Assembly: GCF_000014145.1 (NCBI RefSeq)
Contig: NC_008255.1
Coordinates: 2,000,001 to 2,064,000, forward strand
Reading direction: 5' to 3'
DNA from: Cytophaga hutchinsonii ATCC 33406
GTDB taxonomy: Bacteria > Bacteroidota > Bacteroidia > Cytophagales > Cytophagaceae
Length of the DNA stretch: 64,000 nucleotides
This document shows, piece by piece, positions 1-10,061 of this stretch. The notes below the pieces were generated by a model. That model worked only from the letters and a program-made list of their open reading frames with translations. It did not search any database and was not told where the DNA came from. The stretch's first letter is position 1. Each line of letters opens with the position of its first letter. A program made the position numbers and the translations under genes.

Positions 1-110
1 AATATGGATATTGCTGCTATCAGTATATTTTCTGCTAAAAACAGTAGAAATAACGTGACGGGATGCAACGCACTTAAATAATCAAGCGCTGCCAGTATAC
101 TATCTTGCAT
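1..110 (-). CDS. Partial membrane protein N-terminus (runs off window)
   Basis: An open frame starts at ATG 110 on the minus strand and stays open to the window edge, giving 36 codons. The peptide starts MQDSILAALDY and continues with a hydrophobic stretch (VTLFLLFLAENILIAAISI) that looks like a first transmembrane helix. The rest lies outside the window, so no family can be named. The start is 45 bp upstream of the CDF gene's 3' end, same strand. It could be a chance frame, but the composition looks like a real membrane protein. Confidence 0.5.
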   Translation of the reverse strand, partial: MQDSILAALDYLSALHPVTLFLLFLAENILIAAISI

Positions 111-155
111 GAGTAGTGTTATCGGGAATACAGTTATTTATTTCAAAAAATGTAA

Positions 156-1067
156 TTAACAAACTTCTGCTCCACAGGGATCATTTTCACGTTCTGTCTC
201 CAGCGTAACATGATGAATATTTTTATGTTCCAGTTCGTGTTTCAATTCCCGCTTGATTATATTTTCATCTGCGATTGTAGTGTTTTTATCTAATACAAGA
301 TGTGCCGTCAATGCATTTTCAGTTGTACTTATCGCCCATGCATGGATATGATGCAGGTCCTTTACTCCTGCTATCTTCAGCGCGGTTTCTTTGATCTCAT
401 GTATATGAATATATTCCGGTACGCCGTCCAGTGACAAACGTAAACTGTCTTTTAAGAGCTTCCAGGTACTGAACAGAATAATGATTGCAACAATCATACT
501 TAATACGCTATCGATCCAGAACCATTGCGTATAGAACATGATTATACCGCCAATAACCAGACCAAGGGAAACAAGTGCATCACTCATTAAATGCAGGTAT
601 GCGCTTTTCACATTCAGGTCTTTTTCTTTATGGCGCAAAAACATGAGTGCCGTAGCGGCATTGATCAAAATACCGATACCTGCCACTACAGCGATGGTCT
701 GGCCTGGCAGGGGTTCGGGATTGAAGAAGCGATGTGCTGCTTCATAAAAGATGGCTCCGATGGAGGCGATTAATATCATGGAATTAAACAAGGCAACAAG
801 GATGGATGTTTTACGATATCCGTAGGTGTAGCTTTCATTTGATTTTATTTTCAGCAGACGAAAGGCCAGCAGTGATAGTGCTAAGGAGGCCACATCTGCC
901 AGGTTGTGCCCTGCATCTGAAAGCAGTGATAAGGAATGCACTGAAAGCCCAACAATGGCTTCAATGACAACAAATAACAAGTTGAGTATAATACCAACGA
1001 TAAAAGCTGTATTGACGTGTGTCAGAATTATGGAATGATCGTGGTGATGTGTGTGATTGTGTTCCAA
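156..1067 (-). CDS. Cation diffusion facilitator, CzcD/ZnT-like metal exporter
   Basis: A 303-residue inner-membrane antiporter of the CDF family, expected to export Zn2+ (possibly Cd2+ or Co2+) in exchange for protons. The N-terminus is a His-rich leader (seven His in the first 11 residues), then six hydrophobic segments. The intramembrane metal site typical of Zn-selective members is visible as H54/D58 (HNLAD, preceded by D51) and H159/D163 (HLMSD). A cytoplasmic ferredoxin-like C-terminal domain follows, with extra His residues, and the protein ends in CGAEVC. The length is normal for CzcD. It lies downstream of purA but is separated from it by a hairpin terminator. Family assignment is firm; the exact metal is inferred. 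Confidence 0.93.
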   Translation of the reverse strand: MEHNHTHHHDHSIILTHVNTAFIVGIILNLLFVVIEAIVGLSVHSLSLLSDAGHNLADVASLALSLLAFRLLKIKSNESYTYGYRKTSILVALFNSMILIASIGAIFYEAAHRFFNPEPLPGQTIAVVAGIGILINAATALMFLRHKEKDLNVKSAYLHLMSDALVSLGLVIGGIIMFYTQWFWIDSVLSMIVAIIILFSTWKLLKDSLRLSLDGVPEYIHIHEIKETALKIAGVKDLHHIHAWAISTTENALTAHLVLDKNTTIADENIIKRELKHELEHKNIHHVTLETERENDPCGAEVC

Positions 1068-1170
1068 AATAAACGGTGTTTATGATACATTTAAATTACG
1101 GTTTATTTTGTCAAAATCATAAACCCACGGTTAAAACCATGGGCTATGGCAGACGATTAAACATGTATAG

Positions 1171-1214
1171 TAAAAAAAGCTCGTTTTGCTTTCCGAAGAA
1201 AGTAAAACGAGCTT
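1171..1214 (-). terminator. Rho-independent terminator of purA
   Basis: The 11-nt arm 1178-1188 (AAGCTCGTTTT) pairs perfectly with 1204-1214. The stem is extended by an inner CTTTC/GAAAG pairing with a CGAA loop. Read on the minus strand, the stem is followed by a run of seven T at 1178-1172. It lies just after the purA stop codon. Confidence 0.85.
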
Positions 1215-1240
1215 AACTATTGTATTATTTCTGAGTCTAA

Positions 1241-2882
<1,642 letters not shown>

Positions 2883-2894
2883 GTATTATTCAGA

Positions 2895-2923
2895 TTTATA
2901 AATCAGGTTTATTTTAATGTCAA
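2895..2923 (-). promoter_or_regulatory. Candidate sigma70-type promoter of the STAS-purA unit
   Basis: On the minus strand TTGACA (2923-2918) is followed by a 17-nt spacer and TATAAA (2900-2895). This is an almost perfect classical sigma70 pattern, unlike the TAnnTTTG pattern common elsewhere in this window. Transcription would start about 5-10 nt before the STAS ATG. AT-rich sequence can produce this by chance. Confidence 0.35.
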
Positions 2924-2949
2924 CAGGAAAATGTTTGAATATTATTTAC

Positions 2950-3447
2950 TTATTCCCCTACTATTCTGCTCTTGGCAGGATCAATATTTTTTTTGTTTTC
3001 GCAGGTAGAGTTTGTACACGCACCATATAGGATAAGTGAATGGTGCAATACATTAAAATGCAGCAGCTCTCCTACCATTGTCTGGATGTTGTATACACGC
3101 GGATCGCAGAATTCAACTACTTTGTGGCAATCTGTACAGATCAGGTGATCGTGCTGACGATAGCCGTATGAACGTTCGTATTGTGCTAAGTTTTTACCAA
3201 ACTGATGTTTTGTAACTAAGTCGCAATCAACAAGAATATCAAGCGTGTTGTAAACGGTTGCTCTGCTCACGCGGTAGTTCTTGTTTTTCATGCTGATGTA
3301 TAAATTCTCTACATCAAAATGTCCAACTCTGGAATAGATTTCTTCCAGAATGGCAAATCTTTCAGGCGTTTTCCTCAAACTTTTATTTTCAAGATACGCA
3401 GTAAATATTTTTTTTACCTGCGATAATAACTCCTCTGGTGCTGACAT
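2950..3447 (-). CDS. Fur-family metal-dependent transcriptional regulator
   Basis: A 165-residue dimeric repressor of the Fur/PerR/Zur superfamily. It has an N-terminal winged helix ([28 protein letters not shown] recognition helix) followed by the metal-binding dimerisation half. The His-rich sensor segment [18 protein letters not shown] is present, with a CTDC pair and a second cysteine pair, CTNSTC, near the C-terminus for the structural zinc. Whether it senses iron, zinc or peroxide cannot be told from sequence. I chose ATG 3447 (MSAPEELL). The longer frame begins with a TTG at 3456 that lies inside a -7 promoter box. The upstream neighbour on the same strand is the Rel/SpoT gene. Confidence 0.92.
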   Translation of the reverse strand: MSAPEELLSQVKKIFTAYLENKSLRKTPERFAILEEIYSRVGHFDVENLYISMKNKNYRVSRATVYNTLDILVDCDLVTKHQFGKNLAQYERSYGYRQHDHLICTDCHKVVEFCDPRVYNIQTMVGELLHFNVLHHSLILYGACTNSTCENKKNIDPAKSRIVGE

Positions 3448-3453
3448 AAGTAT

Positions 3454-3486
3454 CAAATATACGAATAAAGGGATTCTTATTCCAAA
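3454..3486 (-). promoter_or_regulatory. Bacteroidota-type promoter of the Fur-family gene
   Basis: On the minus strand TTTG (3486-3483) and TATATTTG (3461-3454) match the Bacteroidota -33/-7 consensus with a 21-nt spacer. The expected start point, about 7 nt past the box, falls on or next to ATG 3447, so the message could be leaderless. The -33 box abuts the 3' end of the Rel/SpoT gene at 3487. Confidence 0.55.
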
Positions 3487-5685
3487 TCAACTGTTTATAC
3501 GAGACACGCTAATAATGTCTGAAATTTCTTTTAGCTTGGAAATGAGGGTGTTCAGATGTTCTGTATCGTTTACAAATACCATCATGGTACCTTCAAAGAT
3601 ACCATCGTCGGTGTCAATGGTAATAGAACGGATATTTACTTTCAGCTGTGTGGAGATCACTTTGGTAACATCGTTTATAATGCCTACCCGATCGGCACCT
3701 ACAATTTTTAACCCGGTTAAGAAAGCAAGTTCTTTCTGAGACGTCCATTTTGCTTTTACAATCCGGTAACCATATTGTGACATTAATTCTACTGCATTCG
3801 GGCAATTGGTGCGGTGGATCTTGATGCCCTCACTTACCGTTACGAAGCCGAACACTTCATCTCCGGGAATCGGGTTACAACATTTTGCCAGGTTGTAATC
3901 GATTTTGTCCATGCCGTCACCGATCAAAACCATATCTTTATCGGAAACTTTTACCGATGTTGATTTTTTATCCGGATCTACTTCAACCGGACGTTTGGAA
4001 GGTTCCGGTTTCTTTTCCGGATCTTTTAAGCGTTTCAGCTGGCTGGGCGGAATAATGTCTTTAGCAACATTATAATAAAACTCTAAAGGTGTTTTCACAT
4101 TAAAGAGTAATAACATTTTGTTGATTGTTTCATTATTCAATGGTATTTTCAAATGGCTCAGCTTACGTTCTACCATTGCCTTACCATCCTGTGCAATAAT
4201 CTTCTTTTCTTCTTTAAGCGATTCCTTGATTTTTGTACGGGCCTTCGATGTAACAACAAACTTCAGCCAATCTTCTGAAGGTTTTTGTTTGCCTGAGGTT
4301 AATATTTCAATCTGGTCGCCGTTATTTAACTGATAACTCAACGGTACCAGTTTTTGGTTCACTTTTGCGCCAAGACAGTGTTCGCCGATCTTTGTGTGGA
4401 TCTCAAAGGCAAAATCCAGTGCTGTTGCGCCGAATTGCAGCGTTTTTAAATCGCCTTTAGGTGTAAACACAAACACCTCTTCGCTGAATAAATTCTGTCT
4501 GAATTCGTTGACAAATTCTATGGCTGAGAAGTCGTTATTTTCAATCAGTTCCCGAACTTTACGGATCCAGTCTTCAATACCGTGCTCTTTAGTCGTCGTT
4601 TTATTTTCTTTGTATTTCCAGTGTGCCGCATATCCTTTTTCGGCAATATCATCCATACGCCTGGTACGGATCTGCACTTCCACCCATTGTCCGGATTTAC
4701 TCATAACCGTTGTGTGCAGCGATTCGTAGCCATTTGCTTTTGGCGTACTCACCCAGTCCTTTAAGCGATCCGGATTTGGTTTATAAAAATCGGTAACGAT
4801 TGAATAAGCTTTCCAGCAAACACTTTTTTCTTCGGCCAGATCGGCTTCCAGAATTAAGCGGATGGCAAACAAATCATAGACCTCTTCAAAAGGTATATTC
4901 TGCTGCTGCATTTTCTGATGAATGGAATAAATAGATTTTGTGCGCCCTTTGATTTTGAATTTAAGGCCGGCACGTTTGAGTGGTATTTCCAGAGGAGCTG
5001 CGAAATCTTTTGTTGTTTTTTCACGTGCAGCATCTGATTTGGCAACTTTATCGGCTATAAAATTATAGCGGTCGGTATCCGTATATTTTAAATACAGATC
5101 TTCAAGTTCAGATTTGATGGCATATAAACCCAGGCGGTGCGCCAGAGGTGCATATAAATACATGGTTTCCGAAGCAATTTTCAGCTGTTTATCACGCGGC
5201 ATGCTTTCTAATGTACGCATGTTGTGTAAACGGTCGGCAAGCTTTACCAGAATAACCCGTACATCTTCTGAAAGTGTAAGGATCATTTTTCTGAAATTTT
5301 CTGCCTGCTGCGAACTTCCGTGTTCGAAGACACCGGAGATTTTAGTAAGCCCGTCGATGATGGTAGCAACCTTTGGGCCAAAATCCCTTTCCAGATCCCT
5401 CAGTTCCAGGTGTGTATCTTCTACCACATCGTGCAGCAAGGCCGCAACGATGGATGTTGTACCCAAACCAATTTCTTCAACTGCAATCTGAGCAACTGCT
5501 AATGGATGATATATATATGGCTCACCGGATTTCCGACGCATATCTTTATGCGCCTGTACCGATGTAAAAAATGCTTTTTTTATAATTTTAGCATCCCCAT
5601 CTTTTAAAATAGGTTTTGCTGCATGAAGCAATGCACGGTATCTTTTTATTATTTCTTTATTCTCCTTTTCAACATCAACCACCAT
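3487..5685 (-). CDS. Bifunctional (p)ppGpp synthetase/hydrolase (Rel/SpoT)
   Basis: Makes and degrades the stringent-response alarmone (p)ppGpp. The 732-residue length is normal for a full-length Rel/SpoT. Domains in order: an HD hydrolase domain (YIYHPLAVA near residue 60 and the HDVVED motif at 85-90), a synthetase domain (RLKDWVSTPKANGYESLHT, EVQIRT), a TGS domain (VFVFTPKGDLKTL), a conserved CC region (LAKCCNPIPGDEV) and a C-terminal ACT domain. With an intact HD motif, the hydrolase is predicted active, so it is the bifunctional type. It starts opposite the tRNA-Leu region with a 260-bp divergent spacer, and the Fur-family gene follows it on the same strand. Confidence 0.96.
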   Translation of the reverse strand: MVVDVEKENKEIIKRYRALLHAAKPILKDGDAKIIKKAFFTSVQAHKDMRRKSGEPYIYHPLAVAQIAVEEIGLGTTSIVAALLHDVVEDTHLELRDLERDFGPKVATIIDGLTKISGVFEHGSSQQAENFRKMILTLSEDVRVILVKLADRLHNMRTLESMPRDKQLKIASETMYLYAPLAHRLGLYAIKSELEDLYLKYTDTDRYNFIADKVAKSDAAREKTTKDFAAPLEIPLKRAGLKFKIKGRTKSIYSIHQKMQQQNIPFEEVYDLFAIRLILEADLAEEKSVCWKAYSIVTDFYKPNPDRLKDWVSTPKANGYESLHTTVMSKSGQWVEVQIRTRRMDDIAEKGYAAHWKYKENKTTTKEHGIEDWIRKVRELIENNDFSAIEFVNEFRQNLFSEEVFVFTPKGDLKTLQFGATALDFAFEIHTKIGEHCLGAKVNQKLVPLSYQLNNGDQIEILTSGKQKPSEDWLKFVVTSKARTKIKESLKEEKKIIAQDGKAMVERKLSHLKIPLNNETINKMLLLFNVKTPLEFYYNVAKDIIPPSQLKRLKDPEKKPEPSKRPVEVDPDKKSTSVKVSDKDMVLIGDGMDKIDYNLAKCCNPIPGDEVFGFVTVSEGIKIHRTNCPNAVELMSQYGYRIVKAKWTSQKELAFLTGLKIVGADRVGIINDVTKVISTQLKVNIRSITIDTDDGIFEGTMMVFVNDTEHLNTLISKLKEISDIISVSRINS

Positions 5686-5734
5686 AAATGCGCAGACTAA
5701 ATCTTTTATTTAATTGTTATTCAAAGGATAAGTG

Positions 5735-5764
5735 TTTGCAAGTAATACTGCCACCGTACTTTTG
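5735..5764 (+). promoter_or_regulatory. Bacteroidota promoter P1 upstream of tRNA-Leu
   Basis: TTTG at 5735-5738, an 18-nt spacer, then TACTTTTG at 5757-5764. Both boxes match the -33/-7 consensus of the Bacteroidota primary sigma factor. The predicted start is near 5771, about 175 nt before the tRNA. No gene longer than nine codons intervenes, so the tRNA is the likely target. Confidence 0.55.
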
Positions 5765-5876
5765 AACATGCTTATACGTAAAGAAAGTTCTATTTAATAA
5801 AAATAAGCCTGATTTTTATTTTTCGTTTATTAAATATTTTTTTTCACCGGATAGTAGCAATATCAAAAAAAAGTTC

Positions 5877-5884
5877 TAAGTTTG
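5877..5884 (+). promoter_or_regulatory. -7 box of proximal promoter P2 for tRNA-Leu
   Basis: TAAGTTTG fits TAnnTTTG exactly and would start transcription near 5891, about 56 nt before the mature tRNA. No good -33 TTTG is visible at the right distance, so this is a half-site call. A GTTCTA string occurs just before this box and also in the P1 leader. Confidence 0.45.
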
Positions 5885-5946
5885 CATTCCCAAATGAGAG
5901 ATACCTCACGAGGAAATGTTCAAACGAGAACATTGATTTTAAAAAA

Positions 5947-6028
5947 GCGGATGTGGCGAAATTGGTAGACGCACTAGACTTAGGATCTAGCGCCGCGAGG
6001 CATGGGGGTTCGAGTCCCTCCATCCGCA
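5947..6028 (+). tRNA. tRNA-Leu (anticodon UAG)
   Basis: An 82-nt class II tRNA. The acceptor stem GCGGATG pairs with CATCCGC, with discriminator A at 6028. The D-arm contains the usual AAATTGGTAGAC. The anticodon stem CTAGA/TCTAG encloses the loop CTTAGGA, anticodon TAG, which reads CUN leucine codons. A variable arm (CGCCGCGAGGCAT) and a T-arm with TTCGAGT complete it. The CCA end is not encoded. It is followed by a strong terminator and stands alone, not in a tRNA cluster. Confidence 0.97.
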
Positions 6029-6048
6029 CACAAACACCAACATGTTTC

Positions 6049-6079
6049 AAACCCTCGCCTGTATAAGCGCGAGGGTTTT
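6049..6079 (+). terminator. Terminator of tRNA-Leu
   Basis: AAACCCTCGC (6049-6058) pairs perfectly with GCGAGGGTTT (6069-6078) around a 10-nt loop. The 3' arm ends in a short T run. It lies 20 nt past the tRNA. Confidence 0.85.
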
Positions 6080-6117
6080 GTATTTTAATTCATTGATAAC
6101 TTAAACATTCTATTACC

Positions 6118-7458
6118 TTGGAAATCGTATTAGACAAAAAAGGCGCTACTTCAGCTACATTGAAAGTAACCATCAAAGCAGATGACTATCAGCCAAAAGT
6201 TCAGAGTAAGCTGAAAGAATATGGTAAAAAAGTTTCTTTGAAAGGTTTCAGACAAGGAAAAGTACCAACGAGTGTTGTTGAAAGAATGTATGGAAAGAGT
6301 TTGAAAGTAGATGAAATCAATCAGTTACTTTCTGAATCTGTAGGTAAATACATTAAAGAAGAAAAATTAAACATTATCGGTTATCCGCTGCCGGATCAGA
6401 ATAAGGCATCCAAAATTGACTGGGATAATCAATCAGAATATGAATTCTCCTATGATTTAGGTTTAATTCCTGAATTTAAGTATGAATTATCAGATAAAGT
6501 ATCTGTTACGAAATACGAAATCGAAGTTGATCCGAAACGCGTTGCAGAAACATTAGACAATATCCGTCGCCAGCAAGGTAAAATGGATGAAGCGGAAGTT
6601 GTTGAATCCGGTGATTACATCAACGGAACGATGAAATCGTTAACAACCGATTTCTCTACGGAAACAATGATCCCTTCTGATAAGATTGCTGCCGCAGAAT
6701 TGAAAAATTTTACGGGTAAAAAAACCGGCGATGTAATTGAATTCGATATTGATAAAGCATTCACCGAAAAATCTTCTATAGCACACGTTACGGGTTTAAC
6801 GAAAGAAGAAGCTGAAACAACTTCAGGCAAATTCTCTTTCACGGTAACAGGTATCCGCCGTTCATTTCCTGCGGAGTTAAACCAGGAGTTTTTTGACAAG
6901 ATATTTGGCCCGGGAGTAGTTACAAGCGAAGAGGCATTCAACCAGAAACTGGAAGAAACGATCCGTGAAAACTATAATCGCGAAGCTGAAGTATTAGTTT
7001 CAAGAGAAGTACGTAAAGAATTCTTAGCCAACACAAAAGTTGAAATTTCTGAAGCGTTTTTAAAGCGTTTTTTATTGATCAACAACGAAGGTAAAATGAC
7101 TCCGGAACAAATTGATAAAGACTTCAATCTGTACCAGGATGATCTGAAATGGTTATTAATCCGCAACAAGATCGGTGAAGATAACGACATTAAAGTTGAG
7201 CATTCAGAAGTTATTGCACGCACAAAAGAGTTATTCATGCAGCAGTTCGGAGGCTTGACTTCCCTGTCTGAAGAAATGGATGAGACAATGAATAAGCTTG
7301 CGGATAATTACCTTTCATCTGAAAACGGAAAGAATTATAACCGTACATTTGAAGAAGTATATTATACAAAAGTGCTTAAATTCATTGAGTCAAAATTAAA
7401 TTTCAAAACTAAAAAAATAAGTGTAGACGAATTTGAAAAATTAGTACAGGCAAACTAA
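6118..7458 (+). CDS. tig: Trigger factor (ribosome-associated chaperone)
   Basis: A chaperone that binds nascent chains at the ribosome exit tunnel. The 446 residues are slightly longer than the E. coli protein. The N-terminal ribosome-binding domain carries the recognisable KVSLKGFRQGKVPTSVVERMYG signature (about residues 38-59). A degenerate FKBP-like middle domain (about 160-250) and a long helical C-terminal domain follow. Translation begins with TTG at 6118, confirmed by the conserved MEIVLDKKG start; no in-frame ATG precedes it. It is upstream of clpP and clpX, but a terminator and a new promoter separate them. Confidence 0.95.
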   Translation: MEIVLDKKGATSATLKVTIKADDYQPKVQSKLKEYGKKVSLKGFRQGKVPTSVVERMYGKSLKVDEINQLLSESVGKYIKEEKLNIIGYPLPDQNKASKIDWDNQSEYEFSYDLGLIPEFKYELSDKVSVTKYEIEVDPKRVAETLDNIRRQQGKMDEAEVVESGDYINGTMKSLTTDFSTETMIPSDKIAAAELKNFTGKKTGDVIEFDIDKAFTEKSSIAHVTGLTKEEAETTSGKFSFTVTGIRRSFPAELNQEFFDKIFGPGVVTSEEAFNQKLEETIRENYNREAEVLVSREVRKEFLANTKVEISEAFLKRFLLINNEGKMTPEQIDKDFNLYQDDLKWLLIRNKIGEDNDIKVEHSEVIARTKELFMQQFGGLTSLSEEMDETMNKLADNYLSSENGKNYNRTFEEVYYTKVLKFIESKLNFKTKKISVDEFEKLVQAN

Positions 7459-7487
7459 TTATTCACGTTTTGTGTTACAACGTAAAG

Positions 7488-7516
7488 AAGTCCTTTGTTA
7501 AAAGGACTTTTTTTTT
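7488..7516 (+). terminator. Terminator of tig, overlapping the clpP promoter
   Basis: AAGTCCTTT (7488-7496) pairs with AAAGGACTT (7501-7509) around a GTTA loop, followed by a T-rich run to 7516. The -33 element of the clpP promoter is formed by the end of the left arm plus the loop. Confidence 0.85.
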
Positions 7517-7523
7517 ACATTTG
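7494..7523 (+). promoter_or_regulatory. Bacteroidota promoter of clpP
   Basis: TTTG at 7494-7497, an 18-nt spacer, then TACATTTG at 7516-7523. Both boxes match the Bacteroidota consensus. Transcription would start near 7530, leaving a leader of about 25 nt before ATG 7555. The spacer is the second arm and T-tract of the tig terminator. Confidence 0.65.
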
Positions 7524-7554
7524 TACAACGTATACCATTAAACAACAAACCAGA

Positions 7555-8244
7555 ATGATCAATCAGAACGAATTCAGAAAATTTGCTGTAAAAGATCAGG
7601 GAATAAGCAGCCTTGCCGTTGACAGCTATATCAATCAGATTCAAAGCATTGCGCCAAATTATATCGTAGGTATGACGCCAAATGTTGTTGAAGAGCGCCA
7701 GATGCGTGCAACAGTTATTGACGTTTTCTCTCGTTTAATGGGTGATCGTATTATTTTCCTTGGAACAGGGATTGACGATTATGTAGCCAATGTAGTAAAT
7801 GCACAGCTATTGTTTTTAGAATCAGTAGATCCTAAGAAAGATATCATGATGTATATTAACAGTCCGGGAGGCTCTGTATATGCAGGCTTAGGGATCTATG
7901 ACACCATGCACTATATCAATCCGGATGTTTCTACAACATGTGTTGGTCTTGCAGCTTCTATGGGTGCTGTTTTATTATGCGGCGGCGCGGCTAAAAAACG
8001 TTCCGCTCTTCCCCATTCAAGAATTATGATTCACCAGCCATTGGGTGGTGCTCAGGGACAGGCATCTGATATTGAAATTACCGCACGTGAAATATTGAAA
8101 CTGAAGGGTGAGCTTTATGAAATTTTAGCGAAACATTCGGGTAAGGATATTGAAACGATCGAGAAGCATTCAGACCGTGATTACTGGTTGAAAGCTGCTG
8201 AAGCAAAAGAATACGGCATCATTGATGAAGTATTGGTAAAATAA
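7555..8244 (+). CDS. clpP: ATP-dependent Clp protease proteolytic subunit
   Basis: The tetradecameric serine peptidase that degrades substrates unfolded by ClpX or ClpA-type ATPases. The catalytic serine is S135 in [11 protein letters not shown] and the catalytic His is H160 in SRIMIHQP. The substrate-binding segment [20 protein letters not shown] is intact. I start at ATG 7555 ([10 protein letters not shown]), giving 229 residues. The longer frame from 7495 would translate through the upstream terminator and the promoter. Even so, the N-terminal propeptide-like part is about 20 residues longer than in E. coli, as is common in Bacteroidota. clpX follows after a hairpin. Confidence 0.97.
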   Translation: MINQNEFRKFAVKDQGISSLAVDSYINQIQSIAPNYIVGMTPNVVEERQMRATVIDVFSRLMGDRIIFLGTGIDDYVANVVNAQLLFLESVDPKKDIMMYINSPGGSVYAGLGIYDTMHYINPDVSTTCVGLAASMGAVLLCGGAAKKRSALPHSRIMIHQPLGGAQGQASDIEITAREILKLKGELYEILAKHSGKDIETIEKHSDRDYWLKAAEAKEYGIIDEVLVK

Positions 8245-8277
8245 TTATCCTTAGATAATTATTACACGTAACCTATA

Positions 8278-8312
8278 AGTAAAGCTTAAAGATTGTATCT
8301 TTAAGCTTTACT
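8278..8312 (+). terminator. 16-bp perfect hairpin between clpP and clpX
   Basis: The 16-nt arm 8278-8293 pairs perfectly with 8297-8312 around a 3-nt loop (TGT). The T run after it is weak (ACTTTTAC). It probably ends or attenuates the clpP message, and may also protect its 3' end. Confidence 0.7.
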
Positions 8313-8363
8313 ACTTTTACAGCGATTTACGCGTCAAAAGATCTTAAAATAAACTGATTAAAC

Positions 8364-9599
8364 GTGGCTCAACAAACCTGTTCCTTCTGCGAGAGACCGA
8401 AAAAGGATGTACTGTTAATGATTACAGGCATACATGCAAATATGTGTGATAAATGCATAACACAGTCATACCAGATTTTACAAGAAGAATTAAAACAAAA
8501 AGGCAAATCTGAGGGTGCGCCTAAATTCAATTTGATTAAACCTGCAAAAATGAAATCTCATTTAGACCAATATGTTATTGGACAGGATGAGGCGAAAAAG
8601 GTAATGTCTGTAGCGGTATACAACCACTACAAACGGCTTATGCAGAGTAAAATAAACGAAGATGATGATGTTCAGATCGAAAAATCAAATATCATTATGG
8701 TTGGCGAAACCGGTACCGGAAAAACTTATCTTGCCCGTACCCTTGCCAAAATATTGCAGGTGCCGTTTTGCATTGCCGATGCTACCGTATTAACGGAAGC
8801 CGGTTATGTAGGTGAAGATGTGGAATCTATCCTGACCCGTTTGCTGCAGGCAGCAAATTACGATGTAGACGCTGCACAGCGTGGTATTGTATACATTGAT
8901 GAGATTGATAAAATTGCGCGCAAAAGCGACAATCCGTCGATCACCAGAGACGTTAGCGGCGAGGGTGTTCAGCAGGCATTGTTAAAACTTCTGGAAGGCA
9001 GTATTGTAAACGTTCCACCACAAGGCGGGCGTAAACATCCTGACCAGAAGATGATTGCCATAAATACAGAAAATATACTTTTTATATGCGGAGGTGCTTT
9101 TGATGGTATTGCGCGTATTATTGCAAACCGTTTAAATACACAACCGATCGGTTTTAAAACTAAAGATGACGAAGACGATATTGATGCGGAGAATCTGCTT
9201 CAATATGTAACCGCTTTAGATTTAAAGACATTCGGGTTAATTCCGGAACTTATAGGCCGTTTGCCATTAGTTTCTTATCTGGATCCGTTGAATGAAGAAA
9301 TGCTGTTAGAAATTCTGACACAGCCTAAAAATGCTATTGTGAAGCAGTATAAGAAACTGTTTGATATGGAAGGTATTTCACTCACCTTTGAACCGGAAGC
9401 CTTACAATTTATAGTAGAAAAAGCCATGGCTTTCAAATTGGGTGCGAGAGGTTTACGTTCTATCTGTGAAGCTATCATGACAGACGCGATGTTTGATCTT
9501 CCATCAGAAGAAATCAAACAGGCATCTTTTGTGATAAACTATGAATATGCCAAAGAAAAGCTGGATCGTTCTAAATTCAGAAAGCTGAAAGCGGCTTAA
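8364..9599 (+). CDS. clpX: ATP-dependent Clp protease ATP-binding subunit ClpX
   Basis: The AAA+ unfoldase that delivers proteins to ClpP. The 411 residues are normal length. The N-terminal zinc-binding domain has C6, C9, C28 and C31. The Walker A motif GETGTGKT, Walker B ([11 protein letters not shown]), the conserved [17 protein letters not shown]-like region and the C-terminal small AAA domain are all visible. The ClpP-contacting IGF-type loop is represented by LIGRLPLV and neighbouring residues. Translation starts at GTG 8364, fixed by the conserved MAQQTCSFC start. It lies downstream of clpP on the same strand and closes with its own terminator. Confidence 0.97.
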   Translation: MAQQTCSFCERPKKDVLLMITGIHANMCDKCITQSYQILQEELKQKGKSEGAPKFNLIKPAKMKSHLDQYVIGQDEAKKVMSVAVYNHYKRLMQSKINEDDDVQIEKSNIIMVGETGTGKTYLARTLAKILQVPFCIADATVLTEAGYVGEDVESILTRLLQAANYDVDAAQRGIVYIDEIDKIARKSDNPSITRDVSGEGVQQALLKLLEGSIVNVPPQGGRKHPDQKMIAINTENILFICGGAFDGIARIIANRLNTQPIGFKTKDDEDDIDAENLLQYVTALDLKTFGLIPELIGRLPLVSYLDPLNEEMLLEILTQPKNAIVKQYKKLFDMEGISLTFEPEALQFIVEKAMAFKLGARGLRSICEAIMTDAMFDLPSEEIKQASFVINYEYAKEKLDRSKFRKLKAA

Positions 9600-9621
9600 T
9601 CTATATAATTTATCTTATCGA

Positions 9622-9655
9622 AAAGCTCTGAGGACAATCTTCAGAGCTTTTTTAT
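9622..9655 (+). terminator. Terminator of clpX
   Basis: AAAGCTCTGA (9622-9631) pairs with TCAGAGCTTT (9641-9650) around a 9-nt loop. A run of T follows. Confidence 0.9.
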
Positions 9656-9714
9656 TTTTAAGCATCTTATAAATGATACAACCTGAGCATTTATACGATA
9701 CGACCATATTCACC

Positions 9715-9945
9715 TTATTTATTAGTAACATCAATCCAATACACCATATCTGCTTTTATTTGCAGTTGCACATACATTTCATCAACAGCAGCATTTTTAG
9801 ATGTAAAGGGGGCGTTAATTTGGCCTGAATAACTCGCCTACATTTGTAAAAAATCTATTCGAGGCCATATTAAAGTCTTTTTTGCCTGGAGGTAAAATTA
9901 CATTCCTGTGAAAGCCTGAAAACAGGTTAGTTTTTTACTTTAACT
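9715..9945 (-). pseudogene. Possible decayed gene fragment in two frames
   Basis: On the minus strand two protein-like open stretches follow each other in different frames. The first (about 9943 to 9816) encodes a segment containing LFSGFHRNVILPPGKKDF and MASNRFFTNVGELFRPN, then a stop. The second (about 9834 to 9715) encodes YSGQINAPFTSKNAAVDEM followed by YVQLQIKADMVYWIDVTNK and a stop. They overlap near 9830, as expected if one frameshift broke a single gene. Neither piece has a normal start at its 5' end. Amino-acid composition looks real, but no family is recognised and chance is possible. It occupies the first half of the 620-bp gap after clpX. Confidence 0.3.
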
Positions 9946-10061
9946 AAGAATACCTTATTAATTATACAGCAATAATATACAGGATAATTTACTGCTTCAT
10001 TTGGCTTAATTTTTTATTTAGGACTGCCCTACAAACAGTGTTTACAGCACGTATTCAAGCT

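Noticed and set aside
5844-6050. A 68-codon minus-strand frame over the tRNA-Leu
   Set aside because: It is the antisense reading of the tRNA gene, a well-known source of spurious calls, with no other support.
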